Shown here: positions 47,826-56,057 of the stretch, piece after piece
Numbering within the stretch: the stretch's first letter is position 1
Layout of the letters: each line of letters begins with the position of its first letter
From: Paenibacillus sp.
GTDB lineage: Bacteria; Bacillota; Bacilli; Paenibacillales; NBRC-103111
Reading direction: 5' to 3'
NCBI GenBank assembly: GCA_031180825.1
Contig: JAPSLM010000006.1
Location: 107,516-171,515, forward strand
DNA length: 64,000 nt
Notes under the pieces: generated by a model
Database searches by the model: none
Told to the model about the DNA's origin: nothing
Seen by the model: only the letters and a program-made list of their open reading frames with translations
Translations under genes and position numbers: made by a program

Positions 47826-48005
47826 TCAACCTTCGATTAAGCTGTTCAGCGGAACCTCCTGCTCCTGCTCCGGCTGATCGAGGGGGTAAATTCGGGCGGT
47901 CTCCCGTTCTTCGTCCACATGCTGAATATAAATCGGAACTCCTTCATGCGTCACGTTCGCCATCACCGGTGAAGCGGCGATTTCCTGAGCGCGCTGCTTA
48001 TTCAT
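47826..48005 (-). CDS. sspH: SspH, small acid-soluble spore protein H family
   Basis: 59 residues, with a strong AAGGAGG site nine bases before the ATG at 48005. The protein begins MNKQRAQEIAASPVMANV and contains GVPIYIQHVDEERETARIYPLD and VPLNSLIEG, closely following the SspH pattern (QRA.E...S....NV...G.P..IQHVDE...TARI). SspH proteins are minor components of the dormant spore core, made in the forespore under SigG. This is direct evidence that the organism forms endospores. It is a single gene with its own terminator at 47767-47806. Confidence 0.93.
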   Translation of the reverse strand: MNKQRAQEIAASPVMANVTHEGVPIYIQHVDEERETARIYPLDQPEQEQEVPLNSLIEG

Positions 48006-48083
48006 GGCTATGACCTCCTTGGATTAGGTAACCATCATAGTATGCGCACAAGCAGCTGGAATATGCCCCCTATTTGTCCCGGT

Positions 48084-48854
48084 TTACCGGATCATGACCG
48101 CATACACCTTGCCCGGACCGTGGATGCCGATCGTCAGATCGTTCTCGATATCCGCGCTGCGGCTCGGTCCGGTAATCAGGTTCAGCGACGAAGCATACTG
48201 CGTCGGCAGCCGCTTGCCTTGAGTGATCTGCCCGAACGCCTCGCCCATCCGGTACACGAGCTGATCGGCACGGAAGACGGCGAACAAAATTTCCGTCAGC
48301 AGGCTTACCGAACGGCCTTGCCGCGGGGAGCATTGCAGCACCAATGTGCCCGTATTCGCAACGGCGAAGTCGGGCCAGACGATCCCGAGCTGGCAGCGCT
48401 CGGTGCGCTTCAGCAGCTCGCTCCGCTGCGCCCAGTTCGAGCCTCCCGCCGCCTCGGGCCATTCCTCGCTGTCCCCCGCCTTCACCGGCCGCCAAGGCGC
48501 GACGGCGATGCCGGAGGCGGCCAGCGCCTCGTCCAAGCCAAGCGCTTTCAGCCCTTCATGCTCCCAGCGGGACACATCCGTGACGCCAAGCTCGGCGGCG
48601 ATGTCCCGCAGCCATGCGCCGGCCTTGTCCGCAGCCTCGGCTTCATCCACCACCAGCACCTTGCCGGTCAAAGTCTCCCAGTTCCGGGCGAACAGCTCGA
48701 TCTTCTCCTCCGTGGTCAGCTTGATCTGCTTATAAAACTCCGGCACGCCGCGAAACGGGTGTGCCGGAGGCGCCGCCGGCACTTCCCGGCGTCCGAGCCG
48801 CGAAGACAAATTCGCGATAAACGCTTCGCGGCCGCGGATTGTTCCGTTACTCAT
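48084..48854 (-). CDS. lutC: LutC, L-lactate utilization protein
   Basis: 256 residues of the LutC/YkgG family (DUF162/LUD). With LutA and LutB it oxidises L-lactate to pyruvate through Fe-S centres. Recognisable parts are SRLGRREVPAAPPAHPFRG and the LUD core WPDFAVANTGTLVLQCSPRQGRSVSLLTEILFAVFRADQLVYRMGEAF, ending SADIENDLTIGIHGPGKVYAVMIR. It starts within the end of lutB (8-base overlap), so it is coupled. It is last in the operon. Confidence 0.95.
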   Translation of the reverse strand: MSNGTIRGREAFIANLSSRLGRREVPAAPPAHPFRGVPEFYKQIKLTTEEKIELFARNWETLTGKVLVVDEAEAADKAGAWLRDIAAELGVTDVSRWEHEGLKALGLDEALAASGIAVAPWRPVKAGDSEEWPEAAGGSNWAQRSELLKRTERCQLGIVWPDFAVANTGTLVLQCSPRQGRSVSLLTEILFAVFRADQLVYRMGEAFGQITQGKRLPTQYASSLNLITGPSRSADIENDLTIGIHGPGKVYAVMIR

Positions 48855-50397
48855 GACGTCCGCCTCCTTTCAGCGAGCCATCCGTCCCGTCGCGACCGCC
48901 GCTGTCGGCTTGCCCGCGGGCCGCTCCGGCTTCGCTCCGGTCGGCCTGCTTGCCGGTCCGCTTCAGCTCTTGCTGAAGCGACTCCCAGCGGTCGCGGAAC
49001 GAGAGCTTCGGCTTCATCGGAAAATGGCGGGACTGCGTCCAGCCCGCTGCCGGACCCGGCGCCTTCGTGATCACGCCTTTGCTCACGAAAGGCTTCATCA
49101 TATAATAGGCGGACTTCGTCGCCATCTTGTACAGCGCAACGTTCCCGAAGGTCGTCCGGAACGTCTTGAAGGCGGCGCGCTCCGCCAGCGGGGTCAGCCC
49201 GAGCCGCACCTTGCGCGCCCGAAGCTGCACCAGCATGTCGTGCAGCGGAATTTTGACCGGGCACGCCTCGTAACAGGCCCCGCACAGGCTGGAGGCGTAA
49301 GCGAGCTGCCCTGCTTCCTTCATGTCCTGCTGAAGCAGCGGCGTCAGCACCGCCCCGATCGGGCCGCTGTACACGCTGCCGTAGGTGTGGCCGCCCACGT
49401 GACGGTACACGGGGCATACGTTCAAACAGGCCGCGCAGCGGATGCAGTGCAGCACCTCCTGGAACACCGGATCGCCGAGCTGCGCCGACCGCCCGTTGTC
49501 CAGCACGATCAGATGAAGCTCCTCCGGCCCGTCGAGCTCGCCTTCGCGCCGCGGCCCGGTAATCATCGACGTGTAAGTCGTCAGCTTCTGCCCGGTCGCG
49601 CTGCGGGCAAGCAGGTTCAGGACGACCTCCAGATCGTCATAGGTCGGCACGAGCCGCTCCATGCCCATGACGACGACATGGCACTTCGGCAGCGTCGACA
49701 CCATCCGCCCGTTGCCTTCGTTGGACACGAGCGTGATCGCCCCCGATTCGGCAACGCCGAAATTGCACCCGGTCAGCCCGATATCCGCCTCCAGGAAATA
49801 ATTGCGCAGCCGCTGTCTGGCATACTTGGCCAGCACCTTTGTCTCCGGCGCAAACGTCTCGCCCGCCTCCTCCGAGAAAATATCCGCGATCTGCTGCTTG
49901 TTTTTATGAATCGCCGGAATGATCAGGTGCGACGGCGTTTCCTTCGCCAGCTGCAGGATGTATTCGCCGAGATCCGTTTCGATCGCCTCGATTCCGCGTT
50001 CCTCCAAATGACGGTTCAGATGAATTTCTTCCGAAACCATCGATTTTCCTTTCGCCACCAGCTTCGCCCGGCGCTTCTCGGCAATGTCCACAAACGTCTT
50101 GACCGCCTCGTCCCCGGTCCGGCAAAAATAGACGTGGCCTCCGGCTTTGGAAACGTTATCGGTAAACTGCGTCAAATAATAGTCGAGATGCTCCACGACA
50201 TGCTGGCGGATCTGCCTCCCCCGCTCCCGCCAATCCTCCCAATGGCCGAAATCGTCCGTCACCTGAAGCTTGGCCGTCTTCAGCTTGTCGGTCGTAAACG
50301 CGACCGCCTTGCGGAGAAAATCGTTCGCCAGCGCTTCTTCCGTGCGCTTTTTTAAGCCCGTGCCGATCAGCTCCTTCTCACTTGCCGTGCCGCTCAC
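48847..50397 (-). CDS. lutB: LutB, L-lactate dehydrogenase iron-sulfur subunit
   Basis: 516 residues from a GTG at 50397 after GGAAGGAG. It has the LUD-type N-terminal domain and two ferredoxin-like cysteine clusters: CIRCAACLNVCPVYRHVGG and CGACYEACPVKI. Its LUD part includes GCNFGVAESGAITLVSNEGNGRMVSTLPKCHVVVMG. The C-terminal tail is longer and rich in Arg/Gly. It overlaps lutA by 20 bases and lutC by 8. In B. subtilis the homologous operon serves growth on L-lactate and biofilm matrix formation. Confidence 0.95.
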   Translation of the reverse strand: MSGTASEKELIGTGLKKRTEEALANDFLRKAVAFTTDKLKTAKLQVTDDFGHWEDWRERGRQIRQHVVEHLDYYLTQFTDNVSKAGGHVYFCRTGDEAVKTFVDIAEKRRAKLVAKGKSMVSEEIHLNRHLEERGIEAIETDLGEYILQLAKETPSHLIIPAIHKNKQQIADIFSEEAGETFAPETKVLAKYARQRLRNYFLEADIGLTGCNFGVAESGAITLVSNEGNGRMVSTLPKCHVVVMGMERLVPTYDDLEVVLNLLARSATGQKLTTYTSMITGPRREGELDGPEELHLIVLDNGRSAQLGDPVFQEVLHCIRCAACLNVCPVYRHVGGHTYGSVYSGPIGAVLTPLLQQDMKEAGQLAYASSLCGACYEACPVKIPLHDMLVQLRARKVRLGLTPLAERAAFKTFRTTFGNVALYKMATKSAYYMMKPFVSKGVITKAPGPAAGWTQSRHFPMKPKLSFRDRWESLQQELKRTGKQADRSEAGAARGQADSGGRDGTDGSLKGGGRHE

Positions 50398-51124
50398 CGC
50401 GCTTCACTCCTTCCTCCAGCAGCTGGGCCAGATGCATGACGCGCACCGGCTTGTTTTCTTTATTCAAACGGCCTCCGATGTTCATCAGGCAGCCCATGTC
50501 CGTACCGATGAGAAGGTCGGCGTTCGTCGCGCATACGTTGGCGGCTTTCTCGCACACCATCGCTTCCGACATGTCGGCCATCTTGACGGCAAACGTCCCG
50601 CCGAAGCCGCAGCAATCCTCCTTGCGCGGCAGCTCGACCAGCTTCAGCCCCTGGATATGCGCCATCAGCTCGCCCGGCTCCTCGCGCACCCCGAGCAAAC
50701 GCATCGCATGGCAGGACGGATGATACGTCGCCTTGCCCTCATAGACGGCGCCGAGGTCTTTGACGCCCAGTACGTTAACCAAAAATTGGGAAAACTCGTA
50801 CGTTTTCCAGATCAGCTTCTCCGCCTCGGCCTTCCACTCCGGCTCGTTCGCGAACAGCTGCGGATAATAATGATGGACCATGCCGGTACAGGAACCGGAC
50901 GGCGAGACGACATAATCGCTGTGCTCGAACGCGCGGATCAGGCTGCGCGCCACCTCGCGGGCGTCATCCTGGTAGCCGCTGTTGTACGCGGGCTGTCCGC
51001 AGCAGGTCTGCTGCCGAGGAAAATCAACCTCGCAGCCATAGCGATGCAGAAGCCGGACGACGCTTTCGCCGACTTCCGGATAGATTTGGTCGGCCAAACA
51101 CGTGATGAATAAAGAAACTCGCAT
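50378..51124 (-). CDS. lutA: LutA, cysteine-rich L-lactate utilization subunit
   Basis: 248 residues with the paired CCG motifs of the GlpC/HdrB family: QQTCCGQPAYNSG and KEDCCGFGGTFAVKM, each with an upstream cysteine (CLADQIYPEVGESVVRLLHRYGCEVDFP; YHPSCHAMRLLG). These bind an Fe-S cluster and take part in electron transfer from lactate. It is the first structural gene; the start follows AAGGGGGGG. A TTATCAGATAA palindrome lies 48 bases upstream and may be the binding site of the GntR regulator next door. Confidence 0.95.
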   Translation of the reverse strand: MRVSLFITCLADQIYPEVGESVVRLLHRYGCEVDFPRQQTCCGQPAYNSGYQDDAREVARSLIRAFEHSDYVVSPSGSCTGMVHHYYPQLFANEPEWKAEAEKLIWKTYEFSQFLVNVLGVKDLGAVYEGKATYHPSCHAMRLLGVREEPGELMAHIQGLKLVELPRKEDCCGFGGTFAVKMADMSEAMVCEKAANVCATNADLLIGTDMGCLMNIGGRLNKENKPVRVMHLAQLLEEGVKRGERHGK

Positions 51125-51171
51125 TCGGGTCCCCCCCCTTCGACGTAAGGTTTCTTCGCTTACTTGTCAGG

Positions 51172-51182
51172 TTATCAGATAA
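51172..51182 (-). promoter_or_regulatory. candidate operator upstream of lutA
   Basis: TTATCAGATAA, an 11-base palindrome (TTATC/GATAA), lies 48 bases before lutA. Position and size suit the FadR-subfamily regulator encoded just upstream. Its sequence does not closely follow a known LutR consensus that I can recall. Confidence 0.4.
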
Positions 51183-51395
51183 GATGGCTTTTGAAAAGAG
51201 CCTTCTCCAGGTCAGGCGAAACTTTTTATCGGGGTGAAGCGTCGAGCCTATTCCACCGCCGGGAGGATCGGGCCAAGATTGCCGCAGCGATTCCTGCCGC
51301 CGGATCGGCTTCGCGCTGCTTGCCTTCGGTCTTCCGGCAACAAGGACGGATAGACCGCTCCGCTCAACAACGGCCGGTCTTCCCTTCCCCTCGTC

Positions 51396-52109
51396 CTACT
51401 TTTTCAAATAGCGGATCAGCACCTGCTCGACATGAAACAAATGCCGCCGCATCTCGTCCTGCGCAGCCGTCGTGTCCTGCCGCTTGATCGCCTCGTACAC
51501 GGCTTGGTGCTCCTGCAGCAGCTGCCGGGACACCGTCCGGTTCGCATACATTTGCAGCCGTCGCGTTTCGCGGATTGCCGTCTGCATCTGCGTCGAGATC
51601 GATTCGATCATCCGTGCCATGATCGAATTATGTGTTGCTTGGGCGAGCACGAGATGAAACTCGATATCCGCCCGCTCGCCCTCCTCCTCGTCGCCCAGAT
51701 GCTCCTCCATCCGCTTCAGTACCGCCTCGAAGCGCCTCAGGTCGTCCTCCGTCCGCTTTTTCGCTGCAAGCGCCGCATTGGAAACCTCCAACGCCTGCCG
51801 CGCCTCGATCAGCTCCATCACCGTGTCCCGGCTCATCAGCAGCGAATTGAATTCCGGCAAATCCAAGTCCTGCGACTCGATGCTTCGCACATAGCTTCCT
51901 TCGCCCTGGCGACTTTCCACAAGGCCCATCGCTTTGAGCGCGCTCAGCGCCTCGCGGATCGTGGACCGCCCCACTTGGTAGCTCTCGGACAGCTCCTTCG
52001 TGGAAGGAAGCTTATCTCCCGGCTTGAGCGAACCGCCGACGATCTGCTCCTTGATTTGCTCGGCGATGGCTTCGGAAATTTTGCGCGGCATAATTTTTTG
52101 AATGTCCAT
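51396..52109 (-). CDS. lutR: LutR-like GntR-family regulator (FadR subfamily)
   Basis: 237 residues from the ATG at 52109 after GGGAGGG; an upstream extension has no site. N-terminal HTH (LKPGDKLPSTKELSESYQVGRSTIREALSALKAMGLVESRQGEGSYV) and C-terminal FCD effector domain with the metal-binding Asp/His residues (ADIEFHLVLAQATHNSIMARMI; LLQEHQAVYEAI). In B. subtilis, LutR represses lutABC in the absence of L-lactate. The gene lies directly upstream of lutABC on the same strand with a 271-base gap, so the role is likely the same. Confidence 0.88.
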   Translation of the reverse strand: MDIQKIMPRKISEAIAEQIKEQIVGGSLKPGDKLPSTKELSESYQVGRSTIREALSALKAMGLVESRQGEGSYVRSIESQDLDLPEFNSLLMSRDTVMELIEARQALEVSNAALAAKKRTEDDLRRFEAVLKRMEEHLGDEEEGERADIEFHLVLAQATHNSIMARMIESISTQMQTAIRETRRLQMYANRTVSRQLLQEHQAVYEAIKRQDTTAAQDEMRRHLFHVEQVLIRYLKK

Positions 52110-52214
52110 CTTCCGTCCCTCCCGTTCGTCTTGACGCGCCAGTTCCATTATACCCGCTTTTGCAAGGAGCACAACCGGACCGCAGCCGCCTGTCCGGGAA
52201 GAGCAGGAAACGAC

Positions 52215-53168
52215 TCATGCTTCGGCTCTTTCAAACGTAAGACGGGCCGTCTGCTCGTCCAGCCAATGGAGCACGTCCTGCATCACTTCGTCGCGGTTAA
52301 TTTCGTTCAGCATCTCGTGCCTGCCTTGCGGATACAGCTTGTACGTCACATGCCGCAAGCCCAGCTCCCGGTATATCCCGGCCAATTCGACAACCCCTTT
52401 TCCTCTGCGGCCGACCGGATCAAGCTCGCCGGAAAATAAATGGACCGGCAAATCGACCGGAATCCGACGCATGTTCCGCTCATCGTGAATTTCTTGCAGC
52501 CCGCGGAAGAAATCGATCCAGAAGCCCGCCGTCATGGCAAAGCCGCAATCGGGGTCCGCGGCGAAGCGGTCGACTTCCCGTTCGTCGCGGCTAAGCCAAT
52601 CGAACGGCGTCCGATTCGGCCGAAACTGGCGGTTATAGCTGCCGAGCGTAAGCCTCATCAGCAGCTCGCTGCGATGCTGCTCCCCTTTGCGGGCCGCCAG
52701 TCTCCGGGCCAGCGCGCTGCCGATTGCAAGCAGCTTCTGCGGCCCGTTCGTTCCGGACAAGACGATGCCGTCCGCTTTCCCGGGAAATAAGTACATATAT
52801 TTCTGAGTCAAAAACGATCCCATGCTGTGGCCGAATATGTAGAAAGTGACGTTCGCAAACCGTTCGCGAATCAGGTCCGTCAGCTGACCCATCGCTTCCG
52901 CCATGCGTTGAAACCCGTTCTCGCCGATGACGCCGAACCGCTCCGGGCTCCCGGCCGTCCGGCCGTGCCCTCTATGGTCGTTGGCGTACACCGCATAGCC
53001 CGCCCTCGTCAGCACCCCGGCGAACCGCTCGTAACGAGCGGCCGTTTCGGCCATTCCGTGCGCGATTTGTACTACGCCCTTCACCGGTTCGCCCTCTTCC
53101 GGCAGCCATTCATAGACGAATATCGCTTCCCCGTCGGCGTCTGGAAATGTAAATTGTCTGTCTCTCAT
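52215..53168 (-). CDS. alpha/beta-hydrolase, monoglyceride or lysophospholipase type
   Basis: 317 residues from the ATG at 53168 after GGAGGAGTCCG. It is a serine hydrolase: oxyanion-hole stretch VVQIAHGMAETAARYERFA, nucleophile in FGHSMGSFLTQKY, the acid in HLFSGELDPVG, and the histidine in YPQGRHEMLNE. The second Ser-hydrolase lid domain (about residues 160-220) is typical for monoacylglycerol lipases. No signal peptide, so it acts inside the cell. It stands alone; no neighbouring genes point to a substrate. Confidence 0.9.
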   Translation of the reverse strand: MRDRQFTFPDADGEAIFVYEWLPEEGEPVKGVVQIAHGMAETAARYERFAGVLTRAGYAVYANDHRGHGRTAGSPERFGVIGENGFQRMAEAMGQLTDLIRERFANVTFYIFGHSMGSFLTQKYMYLFPGKADGIVLSGTNGPQKLLAIGSALARRLAARKGEQHRSELLMRLTLGSYNRQFRPNRTPFDWLSRDEREVDRFAADPDCGFAMTAGFWIDFFRGLQEIHDERNMRRIPVDLPVHLFSGELDPVGRRGKGVVELAGIYRELGLRHVTYKLYPQGRHEMLNEINRDEVMQDVLHWLDEQTARLTFERAEA

Positions 53169-53296
53169 CGGACTCCTCCGTTCTCCTGAATATCCCACCC
53201 TCCTATTATAGGACGAAGCTTGAATTATCGTTAAGCGATTTTTTCCATTTGGTCGAATATGGGGGAAGGGACGAGCTTTCAGGAATGAGCCATCCG

Positions 53297-53332
53297 AAAA
53301 AAAATCTCTTCAGGAATGCTTCCTGAAGAGAT
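53297..53332 (-). terminator. terminator of the organosulfur (SsuABC-like) operon
   Basis: On the minus strand ATCTCTTCAGGAA pairs perfectly with TTCCTGAAGAGAT, followed by eight T, immediately after the permease gene. Confidence 0.9.
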
Positions 53333-53352
53333 CGGTCGCGTCATTCAAAATA

Positions 53353-54132
53353 TTATAAGCGTCTGCCCCCGGCGCCGGTTGCGCCTGCAATCCCGTAACG
53401 GCGCAGCGCCGTGCCGCCCAGCCAGCCCAACAGCCGGTCCGCCGCGAAGCCCATCGCCCCCAAAGAAAGCAGCCCGACAAAAATCCAATCCGTCTTGAAA
53501 TAAAGCCTGGAGTTCCAGATCATGAACCCGACCCCGCTGTTGGCCGACACCATCTCCGCGCCGATGATAGCCATGAAGGAAGTGCCCATGGCCAGGCGGA
53601 TTCCCGTGAACATATGAGGCACGGTGGCGGGAATCACCACATGCAGGAGGATTTGCCATTCGGAAGCGCCCATGCTGCGGGCGGACCGCACCTTATCCTC
53701 TTCCACCAGCTGGGCGCCGCTCATCGTGTTCAGCATCACGATAAACAAGGTGGAATATAAAATAAGCGCGATTTTGGACTTCTCCCCAATGCCGAACCAC
53801 AGCATAAATAACGTGATGAAGGCTAAAGGCGGAATAAAACGGATAAAATTCAGAAACGGCTCCGTCAGCGTCCGTACGGCCTTGAAGCGCCCCATCACGA
53901 TGCCCAGAGGAATGGCAATCAAGCTTCCCAGCGTCCAGCCGGAGATCACACGGAGGAAGCTGACCCCGATATATTGAAAAAGGGAGCCGTCTTTCGACAG
54001 CTCGATGGCCCCCTGCAAAGTCCGGTAAGGCCCCGGCAAAAAGTCGGGATCGGACAACGATGCGGCTGCCTGCCAAATCAGCAGGCCTGCGATCCAAGTG
54101 AACGCCCCGGTCCGGTATATTTTACGTATCAT
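53353..54132 (-). CDS. ABC importer permease, SsuC/TauC type
   Basis: 259 residues, one of the BPD-type permeases. The EAA-like cytoplasmic loop is VRSARSMGASEWQILLHVVIPATVPHMFTGIRLAMGTSFMAIIGAEMV, where the ATPase docks. Six hydrophobic segments are visible (GAFTWIAGLLIWQAAASL; VISGWTLGSLIAIPLGIVM; LAFITLFMLWFGIGEKSKIALILYSTLFIVMLN...). The family imports sulfonates, taurine, nitrate or pyrimidine precursors. Position after the ATPase and arylsulfotransferase-like genes favours an organosulfur compound. It is the last gene and runs into a strong terminator. Confidence 0.9.
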   Translation of the reverse strand: MIRKIYRTGAFTWIAGLLIWQAAASLSDPDFLPGPYRTLQGAIELSKDGSLFQYIGVSFLRVISGWTLGSLIAIPLGIVMGRFKAVRTLTEPFLNFIRFIPPLAFITLFMLWFGIGEKSKIALILYSTLFIVMLNTMSGAQLVEEDKVRSARSMGASEWQILLHVVIPATVPHMFTGIRLAMGTSFMAIIGAEMVSANSGVGFMIWNSRLYFKTDWIFVGLLSLGAMGFAADRLLGWLGGTALRRYGIAGATGAGGRRL

Positions 54133-54158
54133 GGCGATACCTCCACTTCCAAGTCCCG

Positions 54159-54935
54159 TTATTCTTCAAAATGGCTCTGGATCACGGCATAATGCGCATT
54201 AAATTCAGGTGCCGTAATATCTCTCGGATAAGCCAACGGGATGTCGTAAATATCCGTTATCCGGGAATCGGGACCGACGGACATGATGCCGATCCGCTGC
54301 CCGAGCAAAATGGCCTCCTGAATATCGTGCGTCACGAAAATGACCGTCTTGTGCGTCTCCCGCCATATCCGGATCAGCTCGTTCTGCATCGTTCTGCGGG
54401 TCATGGCGTCCAGCGCGCCGAACGGCTCGTCCATCAGCAGAATGGCCGGGTCGTTGGCCAGCACCCGGGCCAGCTGCACCCGCTGCTTCATGCCCCCGGA
54501 GAGCGCCTTAGGGAATTTGTCTTCGTGTCCGGACAAGCCGGCCAGCCGGATATACCGGTCCGAAATGTCCCTGCGTTCGTTCTTCGGCACGTGCTTCATG
54601 CGCAGCCCGAACTCCACGTTCTCGCGGACCGTCAGCCACGGAAACAATGAAGCGTCCGCCTGCTGGAACACCATCGCCCGGTCCCGGCCCGGCTTGCGGA
54701 TCTCCTCTCCGTCCAGCGTCAGCCGGCCCTCCGTCTTGGCGACGAAACCGGCGATCATATTGAGCAGCGTAGATTTGCCGCATCCGCTCGGTCCCAGCAG
54801 GACAAAGAATTCCCCTCCTTTAACAACCAAGTCGACGTCCTTGATAATATAATGGGGATTGGCGGACGTTCCCGCCGAATACGATTTTCTTAATTGTTCG
54901 ATGCGAATCGTATTGGACTTCGCCGCAGCCGGCAT
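54159..54935 (-). CDS. ABC importer ATPase, SsuB/TauB type
   Basis: 258 residues. Walker A is GPSGCGKST, the signature LSGGMKQRVQLAR, Walker B ILLMDEPFGALDAMT, with the typical FVTHDIQEAILLGQRIGIMS H-loop. It couples ATP hydrolysis to the permease at 53353-54132, 26 bases downstream. The start follows GGAAGGAGG. It belongs to the nitrate/sulfonate/taurine importer class; within that class the substrate follows from the other genes of the operon. Confidence 0.92.
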   Translation of the reverse strand: MPAAAKSNTIRIEQLRKSYSAGTSANPHYIIKDVDLVVKGGEFFVLLGPSGCGKSTLLNMIAGFVAKTEGRLTLDGEEIRKPGRDRAMVFQQADASLFPWLTVRENVEFGLRMKHVPKNERRDISDRYIRLAGLSGHEDKFPKALSGGMKQRVQLARVLANDPAILLMDEPFGALDAMTRRTMQNELIRIWRETHKTVIFVTHDIQEAILLGQRIGIMSVGPDSRITDIYDIPLAYPRDITAPEFNAHYAVIQSHFEE

Positions 54936-54954
54936 ATCCGGTTGCCTCCTTCCT

Positions 54955-56034
54955 TTAGTTGGTGTAAGTCACCGTTTCCGGGAACGCCGCTTTCAAAGCA
55001 TCCACCGCAATTTTGTCCTTCAAATCGTATTTGTCCTTCAAAATGCCTTTCCCCTCCAGCCAGGTTTTCATGCTTTGCAGGTGCTCGAAATCTTCTTGGG
55101 TGAAGCCCAGCACATAATTTTGGGTTTCCAGATCTTTCAGAACCCCGTCCTTCGGCAGCTTGATTTCCCGGAACGCCAGCTCCGCCGTCTGCTCCTTATG
55201 GGACGGAATATAGTCGATTCCTTCCTTAACGGCCTTCAGATAGTTGGTCACCGTCTGCCGGTTGTTCTTGAGATAAGAGGCGTCAACCACTTGGAAGGAA
55301 CTGATTTTAACGCCAGATAAGTTCATATCGCCCAAGGTTTGGATGCCGTCAATCTTCCGGAACTTGTCGAGCAGCGCTCCGCCGGCCCAGACGGCGTCCA
55401 TCTCGCCCTTGGTCAGCGCTACGATCGCTTCGTCCGGCGTGGTGTAGTACACCATTTTCACATCGCCATCTCCAATGTTATATTTTTCCAAAAATTTGGC
55501 CCATACGTATTCGTAAACCGTTCCTCTGGCCACGCCGAGCTTCTTGCCTTTCAACTCCTCCGGCTTCGCGACATTCCCCTTGACCAGAAGCACCATATTT
55601 TTCGAGGAAGCTTCGTTCGCTCTGGTCAGTGTGCTTACGATCTTCATATTGCCCTTGCCCAGCGAGTTCAGGAGCGCATAATCCGCCGCCATGGCCGTAT
55701 CCGTGCGTTGGACCAGCAGTGCGTTTATCGTATCGATGCCGTAAGCGAAGTTGCTGACCTCGGCCTCGACGGCATGCTTTTTGAAATATCCTTGCTCCTG
55801 GGCTGCCCGGAACTGCAAGGAGCCGCCGGCCGCCGTATCCAGACCGAAACGGATCTTGACCGGATTTTCGGACGCTTGGGAGGCTGCGACGGTCGCTGCG
55901 CCTGCCGATGCGGAGGTTGCGGCATCGCTCTTGTGATCGCCGCAGCCTGCTGCGAACGCCGTCAGACACAGTACGGTCAAACCGACGGCGACTGAATAAA
56001 GCGAATGATGCGCGGACTTTGCAGTGATTTTCAT
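54955..56034 (-). CDS. ABC importer substrate-binding lipoprotein, SsuA/TauA type
   Basis: 359 residues from the ATG at 56034 after GAAGGAG; the longer open frame upstream is untenable because it runs into the neighbouring gene. The signal peptide ends in AFAAGC, a lipobox. The mature protein has the periplasmic-binding-type II fold of the NMT1/SsuA class (KIRFGLDTAAGGSLQFRAAQEQGYFKKHAVEAEVSNFAYGIDTINALLVQRTDTAMAADYALLNSL; KGKKLGVARGTVYEYVWAKFLEKY; MDAVWAGGALLDKF). It should capture a small anionic, probably sulfur-containing, molecule outside the cell. Confidence 0.9.
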   Translation of the reverse strand: MKITAKSAHHSLYSVAVGLTVLCLTAFAAGCGDHKSDAATSASAGAATVAASQASENPVKIRFGLDTAAGGSLQFRAAQEQGYFKKHAVEAEVSNFAYGIDTINALLVQRTDTAMAADYALLNSLGKGNMKIVSTLTRANEASSKNMVLLVKGNVAKPEELKGKKLGVARGTVYEYVWAKFLEKYNIGDGDVKMVYYTTPDEAIVALTKGEMDAVWAGGALLDKFRKIDGIQTLGDMNLSGVKISSFQVVDASYLKNNRQTVTNYLKAVKEGIDYIPSHKEQTAELAFREIKLPKDGVLKDLETQNYVLGFTQEDFEHLQSMKTWLEGKGILKDKYDLKDKIAVDALKAAFPETVTYTN

Positions 56035-56057
56035 GAGGATGCTCCTTCCCAAAATGT

